Source: Candidatus Neomicrothrix sp. UBA7388 (GTDB lineage: Bacteria > Actinomycetota > Acidimicrobiia > Acidimicrobiales > Poriferisodalaceae). Taken from it: 20,249 bases of DNA. A program made the translations under genes and the position numbers. The DNA is taken from NCBI GenBank assembly GCA_002470695.1, contig DKNM01000025.1, forward strand, positions 15,922 to 36,170, in the 5' to 3' direction. Shown here in pieces: positions 14,678 to 20,249 of the stretch. Numbering within the stretch: the stretch's first letter is position 1; each line of letters opens with the position of its first letter. The notes beneath the pieces were generated by a model. The model saw only the letters and a list, made by a program, of their open reading frames with translations. It had not been told where the DNA came from and did no database searches.

Positions 14678-15981
14678 CGATTCGATTTCGATTACTCGCC
14701 TACATATTTGCCGCTGTCGCCTTGGCTGCCTGCTCAGAAGCAGCCATACGCAACCCAGGTCACGACTCCAAAGTTGCAGGTAGCACAGCGACAAACAGCA
14801 CTCTCGCAGAGACTGCGACGTCGACCCCTGTAACGACTTGGCCAAATCCAGCCACATCAAGTCCAGCAACGATTAGCGATGAAACAACTATCACAACAAC
14901 AACTACTAGTCCTTGGGAACTTCAGATAAGCCCGAAAGCTTTTGTCGAAGTCTCGTCAACAATCGAAAGGTTTGTCGCTGAGAACAAATTAAACGGCGCT
15001 GGACTCATAGTGGTTGACCAAAACGAGGGCGTCGTTTACCACAATCATTGGGGTGAATTTTCAGTTGACCGAATTTCACTCATTGCGTCGACTAGTAAAA
15101 TAATCAGCGCAGGTGTTCTTGTTTCTCTCCATGATCAAGAGTTACTAGATCTCAATGCACCGATAGGCGACGTCATTGACTACGCTGGGCGCCTCGAAAA
15201 CATAACTGCAGCGCAACTGTTGTCCGGGAGTTCAGGCATACCTGGACTTCAATCGGATGACCCCCTCTACGTTTGCATGTTTCTACCAAACACTTCCTTG
15301 CAAGCGTGCGCTGCTCAAGGTTTGGCCATAGCTGCGGCTGACCCTCGGACTGTCACGCCAGATACAGAATTCCGATATGGGGGCATCCAACTCCAAATAG
15401 CGGGAGCTGTAGCCGAAGCTGCTTCGGGCAAAAAGTGGGCAGACCTCATACAGCAGATCTATGTTGAGCCGTGCGCTACGACATCGCTGGGCTTTACGAA
15501 TCCATGGGTTCCCCTGCAAGCAATTAGCGGTACCTACCCCAACTGGGACGGCGATATCGCTCTACTGCCACCAACTGATAATCCTCACATCGGCGGCGGC
15601 GGTTACATAACGACGGGAGATTACGGAAAAATTCTCGCTATGCATCTCAATGGTGGTAGATGCGACGAGCAGGTCGTTCTGTCTCAATGGGGCGTCGACT
15701 TAATGCAGCAGAATCGGTCTGGCAACATATATGACTCCCCTATTGGTTATGGCATGGGCTGGTGGACGCAGATCAACAACCGCTATGGAGAGTCATCCGT
15801 GGGAAAGAACCCGCCCGTGCTGCGCCTAACCGATCCGGGTTTATATGGTTCGGTAGCTTGGCTCCAACCAGACAAAGGGTTCGGTGCATACCTGGTCGTT
15901 GAAAGCACAGGGTCAATTGGCCAACGCCTTGCAAACATTCTTTATCCATTAGTTGAGTCAGCGGTCACAGCAAGCAAATAA
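14674..15981 (+). CDS. Beta-lactamase-fold serine hydrolase lipoprotein
   Basis: A 435-residue exported protein. Its TTG start overlaps the kinase stop as TTGA. The signal sequence FRLLAYIFAAVALAAC ends in a lipobox with Cys20, and a Ser/Thr-rich linker (21-80) tethers the domain outside the membrane. The catalytic S-x-x-K is S139-TSK142. The position of the usual Y-x-N motif reads Y235-GG, and the third motif, normally H-x-G, appears as Y391-GS. Such variants are common among class C-like esterases, D-amino peptidases and inactive relatives, so beta-lactam hydrolysis should not be assumed. Cotranscription with the kinase/phospho-lyase pair suggests it could release a small amine or amide substrate outside the cell. 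That role is inferred only from context. Confidence 0.85.
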   Translation: MTIRFRLLAYIFAAVALAACSEAAIRNPGHDSKVAGSTATNSTLAETATSTPVTTWPNPATSSPATISDETTITTTTTSPWELQISPKAFVEVSSTIERFVAENKLNGAGLIVVDQNEGVVYHNHWGEFSVDRISLIASTSKIISAGVLVSLHDQELLDLNAPIGDVIDYAGRLENITAAQLLSGSSGIPGLQSDDPLYVCMFLPNTSLQACAAQGLAIAAADPRTVTPDTEFRYGGIQLQIAGAVAEAASGKKWADLIQQIYVEPCATTSLGFTNPWVPLQAISGTYPNWDGDIALLPPTDNPHIGGGGYITTGDYGKILAMHLNGGRCDEQVVLSQWGVDLMQQNRSGNIYDSPIGYGMGWWTQINNRYGESSVGKNPPVLRLTDPGLYGSVAWLQPDKGFGAYLVVESTGSIGQRLANILYPLVESAVTASK

Positions 15982-15997
15982 AGCGCAAACAGAACCG

Positions 15998-16050
15998 GCC
16001 GCTGACTTCACGATGAATAATCGAAGGGTCAGCTAAAGCCAATCAGCGGC
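15998..16050. terminator. Possible bidirectional terminator between convergent genes
   Basis: GCCGCTGA (15998-16005) pairs with TCAGCGGC (16043-16050) across a 37-nt loop. A competing smaller hairpin, GCTGAC / GTCAGC (16001-16033), lies inside. No clear U-tract follows on either strand, so termination is a weak inference from position between two gene ends. Confidence 0.3.
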
Positions 16051-16065
16051 TGAAATGACTTCTGC

Positions 16066-17436
16066 TCACGGCTGAAAGCGCTGAGCAGCTTGTCTGTGCC
16101 TTACAAGAGTTTCATCAAGAGCAGGGTCGACTAATAACCCGTCTTTAACTATTTCTCGACCGTGGACAAGGACATGGAAGGCGCTAAGCGGCCCGCATCT
16201 CAACCATCCCTCTATCGGATCATCAATTACACCAGCGAACTTCGGACCATCAAGTTTCCATACGGCTACATCTCCAACAGACCCAATGGACAGTTCCCCA
16301 ATTTCTCCAACTCGCCCTAAACAAGCAGCTCCCCCGCGAGTTGCTATCTCTAATGCGATCCTTGCGTCCATTTGGTCAGCGCCTGCAGTCAACTTTCCCT
16401 GGAGCATGGCCAATCGCGCTTCCTGCCACATAGACCCGGAGTCAGCTGACGAGGAACCATCGCAACCTAAACCTACGTGGCATCCTGCGTTTCGCATCTG
16501 AACGACGGGAGCGATTCCTGATGACAAGATCATGTTAGAGCTCGGACAGTGAGCGACACCGACGCCAGCCGCTCCTAAACGTGCGATCTCTTCAGGGTTA
16601 GGTCGAACAACGTGCGCCCCCCAGCTTCGCTCACTTAGCCACCCGACATCTTCGTATAAATCGACAGGTCGCAGACCAAACTGGGCGATTGAAAATTCGT
16701 CATCTTCAGCGTTTTCCGCCAAGTGAGTGTGAAGCCTTACATCTAATTGCTCAGCTAATTCGGCGGTGCGCCTCATTAAATCTGGGGTGACAGTAAATGG
16801 TGAACATGGCGCAAGAGCTATTTGGATCATTGATCCAAAAGATGAGTCGTGCCATCGCTCTACCTGTCTTTTGCTTTCAGCAAGAATGTCATCCTCATTG
16901 CGCACAGCATCATCAGGGGGCAAGCCGCCATCTTTCACGGATAAGCTCATGGACCCGTAAGTGGGGTGAAACCTCATCGCAAGATCAATCGCCGCTTGAA
17001 TTTCTGCGGCTAGCAAATCTCCTGCTCGAGCAGGGTGTAGATAGTGATGATCGGTTGTAGTCGTGCAACCAGACATGGCTAGTTCGGCGAGCGCGACCCA
17101 GGCTGCGAGATAAACAGCTTCCTCATCTATAGAACTTGTCCAAAGGGGGTACAAGGATTGGAGCCAGCCGAACAGTGGGGCCGCAGTCATTGGACGATAG
17201 GCCCGAGTTAAGTTCTGAAACATATGGTGATGGGTATTGATTAATCCTGGAGTTACTAAGCATCCAGAAACATCAATAGAGCGGTGCGCTGCTGGAGCTG
17301 GTTCGGTTCCAGCGCCGACACCGACTACATAACCATCGGAAATAGCAACCCACCCCCCGGTTAACTCGCGACGTTGGTCATCCATTGTCGCAACTACCCA
17401 GGCGTTTTTAATTAGCAAATCAACAGGGTCGCTCAT
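16066..17436 (-). CDS. 8-oxoguanine deaminase-like amidohydrolase
   Basis: A 456-residue TrzA/AtzA-type amidohydrolase. The metal and catalytic residues are visible: H69 and H71 in INTHHHMFQNLTRAY, H238 and E241 in LHTHLAEN, H275 in SWGAHVV and D326 in VGLGCDGSSS. The HHHMFQNLTRA...PLFGWLQSLYPLW region closely resembles characterised bacterial 8-oxoguanine deaminases (Pa0142 type), which convert 8-oxoguanine to urate and ammonia. Other 6-amino-heterocycle deaminases share the same frame, so the substrate is probable rather than certain. The ATG at 17436 has no recognisable ribosome site and may be leaderless. It is divergent from the PLP-enzyme operon by 72 nt and converges with the beta-lactamase-like gene. 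No uricase or xanthine pathway genes are visible nearby. Confidence 0.85.
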   Translation of the reverse strand: MSDPVDLLIKNAWVVATMDDQRRELTGGWVAISDGYVVGVGAGTEPAPAAHRSIDVSGCLVTPGLINTHHHMFQNLTRAYRPMTAAPLFGWLQSLYPLWTSSIDEEAVYLAAWVALAELAMSGCTTTTDHHYLHPARAGDLLAAEIQAAIDLAMRFHPTYGSMSLSVKDGGLPPDDAVRNEDDILAESKRQVERWHDSSFGSMIQIALAPCSPFTVTPDLMRRTAELAEQLDVRLHTHLAENAEDDEFSIAQFGLRPVDLYEDVGWLSERSWGAHVVRPNPEEIARLGAAGVGVAHCPSSNMILSSGIAPVVQMRNAGCHVGLGCDGSSSADSGSMWQEARLAMLQGKLTAGADQMDARIALEIATRGGAACLGRVGEIGELSIGSVGDVAVWKLDGPKFAGVIDDPIEGWLRCGPLSAFHVLVHGREIVKDGLLVDPALDETLVRHRQAAQRFQP

Positions 17437-17508
17437 TGCGCACAGTTTGGCATCGTTACGGGACTCCTGTGTTAACTAATTTCAGACTCATGGGTCTATC
17501 TTGGGAGA

Positions 17509-19011
17509 ATGCCTCGTTCACTAGCGGTTTTTGACAAATTCGATCCTTCCGGCACACAGTCGCTTGCAAATGCCGTGTCGCGCTTTAGTGAACGCAACAT
17601 AGTCCTACCAAAATTTAGTGAGTTGAGAGATCCATCTACCTTGGATTCGGAGCTACTCGACGACCTAAACACCGTTGACCCAAACTCAGCCAATCCATTA
17701 AATCTATTTCGGGTTCACTGGTTTAATACCGCTGGCCGGGCTGGCCCGGCAGAGGTACCCGATCATATTGAGCTGCCATCGGAGATGACTGGGACAGATG
17801 CACGAATAGTCATTGCCCTAGGAAACCGATTCCCAATGATTAGCGCCCATAAGGTTTTGGCAGCATATTCTTGTCTAGTAGCTCGCCTGGTGACAGGGCG
17901 GTTTGATCCAACAATCAACCGAGCTATATGGCCATCTACTGGGAACTACGCCAGAGGCGGCGTCGCAATTTCTAAGATTATGGGCTGTCGTGGGGTCGCC
18001 GTTCTACCCGAGGGCATGAGTAGAGAGCGTTTCGAATGGCTAGACCGCTGGATCGATCATCCCGAAGATGTAATCCGGACTCCGGGAACCGAAGCCAATG
18101 TTAAAGAAATTTATGACGAGTGTGCACGACTCGAAACCGACAAGACCAACGTAATTCTTAACCAGTTCAGCGAATTTTCTAACCATCTTGGACACTACGC
18201 CGTAACTGGACCTGCCCTTGAAAAAATTTTTTTGCACAGAACATCTAGTCAGCCGGGACGTTTAGCTGCGTTCGTTTCAGCGTCAGGTTCTGCGGGAACT
18301 CTGGGAGCGGGTGACTATCTTAAGGACCGCCATAATGCTCGAATTGTTGCGGTCGAGGCGCTTGAGGTCCCAACGATGCTCTATAACGGCTTTGGGGATC
18401 ACAACATTCAAGGCATCGGCGACAAGCATGTGCCGTTAATCCATAATGTGACGAATACCGATCTGATTGTCGGTGTATCTGACAAGGCAACTGACCGACT
18501 TGACGTTGCATTCAACAGCGCAGCTGGACTTCGTGCACTAGAGCGTCAAGGAGTTAATTCTGATCTCACCTCAATGCTCACTAACTTAGGTTATTCGGCA
18601 ATCTGTAACGCTCTGGCTGCTATCAAAGCAGCGAAGCACTGGGGTCTTGGGCCAGATGACGTGATTGTGACGGTCGCTACAGATGGTGCAGAGCTGTATA
18701 ACTCGGAGCGCGAAAAGGTTATTCGGCGCGACTACCCCAACGGGTTCAATGATGCAGAAGGTGAGGAGGTAGTCGCAAAATATCTTGTTGACACCACTAC
18801 TGATCATGTTCTCGATATGGATGAAACCAATCGGAATCGAGTATTTAATCTCGGCTATTTCACTTGGGTGGAGCAGCAAGGTATTTCAGTTGAGGATTTC
18901 GAGCGCCGGCGGGACCAAACTTGGTGGAATGGCCTAAGACCTTTGATCGATAACTGGGATAACAGCATTGATGAGTTCAATGAAGCAACCGGGGCGAAAC
19001 ACCTCAAGTGA
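17509..19011 (+). CDS. Fold-type II PLP-dependent enzyme, cysteine synthase-like, uncharacterised group
   Basis: A 500-residue protein with a tryptophan-synthase-beta/cysteine-synthase fold. The probable PLP lysine is K115 in FPMISAHKVLAAY. WPSTGNYARGG (141-151) replaces the usual substrate-carboxylate SGNTG loop, and SASGSAGTLG (257-266) resembles the phosphate-binding glycine loop. The N-terminus (NPLNLFRVHWFNTAGRAG, 62-79) and the C-terminal about 100 residues are longer than in standard about 310-residue cysteine synthases. I recall similar long proteins in other actinobacteria annotated only as PLP-dependent beta subunits. A GGGAGA run touches the ATG directly, which is unusual spacing, so the start could be leaderless. 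The next gene, a second PLP enzyme, begins 1 nt after the stop. The reaction is unknown. Confidence 0.8.
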   Translation: MPRSLAVFDKFDPSGTQSLANAVSRFSERNIVLPKFSELRDPSTLDSELLDDLNTVDPNSANPLNLFRVHWFNTAGRAGPAEVPDHIELPSEMTGTDARIVIALGNRFPMISAHKVLAAYSCLVARLVTGRFDPTINRAIWPSTGNYARGGVAISKIMGCRGVAVLPEGMSRERFEWLDRWIDHPEDVIRTPGTEANVKEIYDECARLETDKTNVILNQFSEFSNHLGHYAVTGPALEKIFLHRTSSQPGRLAAFVSASGSAGTLGAGDYLKDRHNARIVAVEALEVPTMLYNGFGDHNIQGIGDKHVPLIHNVTNTDLIVGVSDKATDRLDVAFNSAAGLRALERQGVNSDLTSMLTNLGYSAICNALAAIKAAKHWGLGPDDVIVTVATDGAELYNSEREKVIRRDYPNGFNDAEGEEVVAKYLVDTTTDHVLDMDETNRNRVFNLGYFTWVEQQGISVEDFERRRDQTWWNGLRPLIDNWDNSIDEFNEATGAKHLK

Positions 19012-19012
19012 C

Positions 19013-20101
19013 GTGAAGGCATCTAACCCCTTCATCGTGTATCGCGAGCGGCTTGACTCGTATGCCAAAGCAATGCGCAATGGGTGGAGCGACAAACAAT
19101 TTGTTGATCTGGTAAATCGACTGGATCAAGAGATATGTGGGATTGATGGCACGGGATTTTCGACGACACCCGTGATTGATGGGACGGCGTTGGCGGTTGC
19201 GCTGGGTCTTAACGTGGATTTAAAAGTAAAAGTGGAAATTAATTCAGTGGGGGGTTCGCATAAAGCAAGGCATCTCTTTGGAGTTGCCCTACACCTAGCA
19301 GTCGAAGAAGACGACGGGACAAGACCATTAGCAATAGCGAGCTGCGGGAATGCGGCAATAGCGGCAGCCACGGTGGCCAAAGCAATTGATCGGCCAATAG
19401 AAGTCTTTGTGCCTGCTTGGGCGGAAGAGTCTGCACTAGCCATTCTTCAGCAATTAGAGGCCCAAGTTCACGTATGTGAACTTGATGCTAATGATCCCGG
19501 TGACCCTTGTTACGCACGCTTCATGGAGTCGATGGAAAAAGGTGCGCAACCATTCGGCGTTCAGGGCACCAATACCCCTTCGACTTTTGATGGGGGACGC
19601 ACCTTAGGGTGGGAGTTAAGAGATCAGGTCGACAATCTTGACATGGTGTTTGTTCAGGTTGGGGGTGGAGCACTCGGAACAGCGACCGCAAGAGCTTTAC
19701 CCGACGTAACGATTTATCCGGTTCAAGTTGCAGGATGCGCTCCCTTAAAACGGGCATGGGATTTGTTAGCACCTGAGTTTGACCTTGAAAGCGCTCAGGC
19801 TAACCCCGAAAGATTCATGTGGCCGTGGGATCAGCCCGCAAGTGCAGCATCGGGCTTGCTCGACGATGTTACGTACGATTGGCTCCCATTGTTGGAAGCG
19901 ACAATAGAAAGCGGAGGGGTGCCCGTCGTTGTTTCTGAAACAACACTTATTGAAACTCATAAAATTGCTACTAGCGTTACAGGATTAAATGTGTCACCCA
20001 CCGGGGTCGCAGGACTAGCTGGCTTAGCGGAAACCTCAGTTGAGGACGGATCAGTAGTAGGGATTTTGTTCACGGGTATCAACCGTGAAAATGAGGCATA
20101 G
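19013..20101 (+). CDS. Fold-type II PLP-dependent enzyme, threonine synthase-like
   Basis: A 362-residue protein from a GTG at 19013. The PLP lysine is K84 in VGGSHKARHLFG. The substrate loop is SCGNAA (110-115), close to the canonical S-x-GN, and the phosphate-binding loop is VGGGALGTA (216-224). The opening NPFIVYRERLDSY is typical of threonine synthase/dehydratase-like proteins of this length. Upstream in-frame starts (TTG 18968, ATG 18971, ATG 18980) would overlap the previous gene. GTG 19013 is preferred because it gives the usual N-terminus and shares the GACGTGAA junction with the next gene. The reaction could be a beta-elimination or replacement on an amino acid. It is a different subfamily from its neighbour, so this is not a simple duplication. 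Confidence 0.85.
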   Translation: MKASNPFIVYRERLDSYAKAMRNGWSDKQFVDLVNRLDQEICGIDGTGFSTTPVIDGTALAVALGLNVDLKVKVEINSVGGSHKARHLFGVALHLAVEEDDGTRPLAIASCGNAAIAAATVAKAIDRPIEVFVPAWAEESALAILQQLEAQVHVCELDANDPGDPCYARFMESMEKGAQPFGVQGTNTPSTFDGGRTLGWELRDQVDNLDMVFVQVGGGALGTATARALPDVTIYPVQVAGCAPLKRAWDLLAPEFDLESAQANPERFMWPWDQPASAASGLLDDVTYDWLPLLEATIESGGVPVVVSETTLIETHKIATSVTGLNVSPTGVAGLAGLAETSVEDGSVVGILFTGINRENEA

Positions 20102-20103
20102 AC

Positions 20104-20249
20104 GTGAATTTTGAAGAATTTCAGATAAGAGGACATGGAGGCGCTATCCACCTTCGCTTGTGGAGTCCTTCAGGAAAGCCACGAGCACTCGTATTGATTC
20201 TTCACGGATATGCGGAGTACGGCGGACGCTACGAACATGTGGCGAAGGC
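20104..20249 (+). CDS. Alpha/beta hydrolase, monoacylglycerol lipase-like (partial, runs off right edge)
   Basis: The first 48 codons of a hydrolase, starting with a GTG 2 nt after the preceding TAG. The residues LILHGYAEYGGRYEHVA (31-47) form the first core strand and the oxyanion-hole HG turn typical of monoacylglycerol lipases and the serine aminopeptidase S33 / Hydrolase_4 group. The catalytic Ser, Asp and His lie beyond the window. The 2-nt spacing makes it the third gene of the PLP-enzyme operon. The substrate, whether glycerol ester, acyl amide or other, cannot be told. Confidence 0.8.
   Translation, partial: MNFEEFQIRGHGGAIHLRLWSPSGKPRALVLILHGYAEYGGRYEHVAK

Noticed and set aside
18586..18879. 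Reading frame of 97 codons on the minus strand
   Set aside because: It lies wholly within the first PLP enzyme gene and shows no family motif or ribosome site, so it is an overlapping shadow frame.
1..20249. Mobile element, CRISPR array, tRNA or rRNA
   Set aside because: No transposase or integrase motif, terminal inverted repeats, regularly spaced repeats or RNA-gene sequence was found, and intergenic gaps are all short.

Overview
The window looks like a chromosomal stretch from an actinobacterium of moderate GC content, judged by eye to be near 50%. A marine Acidimicrobiia-type lineage is my best guess. The reasons are an F420-type luciferase-like monooxygenase, lipoproteins with Thr-rich linkers, frequent GTG and TTG starts, very compact spacing (two convergent gene pairs are only 8 nt apart), and a mix of amidohydrolase, PhyH, nitroreductase and VOC enzymes typical of such heterotrophs. 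This assignment is inference; no marker gene or rRNA is present.

Left part (1-4269): a truncated DUF1330-like gene (-) diverges from a YHYH-domain lipoprotein (+). Two small membrane proteins follow on the minus strand (DUF805 and an unknown), then three small soluble enzymes on the plus strand: a VOC/glyoxalase-fold protein, a methyltransferase with an atypical SAM loop, and a SnoaL-like ester cyclase homologue. Middle-left (4278-8735): an F420/LLM oxidoreductase and an N-acyl-D-amino-acid deacylase-like amidohydrolase lie on the minus strand, divergent from a PhyH dioxygenase and a nitroreductase. This looks like a small catabolic or detoxification block.

Centre (8776-15981): a 1192-residue fused double ABC exporter, CydD-CydC-like in domain order, reads leftward. 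It shares a 51-nt divergent promoter region, containing a perfect 15-bp palindrome, with a tightly overlapping three-gene operon. That operon encodes a class III aminotransferase-fold enzyme of the AGXT2L phospho-lyase type, an APH/SrkA-like small-molecule kinase and a beta-lactamase-fold lipoprotein. The kinase plus phospho-lyase pair resembles the phosphorylate-then-eliminate logic of ethanolamine or hydroxylysine breakdown, and is the best candidate here for an undescribed pathway.

Right part (16066-20249): an 8-oxoguanine deaminase-like amidohydrolase (-) diverges from a plus-strand operon of two consecutive, dissimilar fold-type II PLP enzymes and the start of a monoacylglycerol-lipase-like hydrolase that runs off the window.

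No tRNA, rRNA, CRISPR array, insertion sequence or phage gene was seen. No intergenic stretch exceeds about 175 nt.
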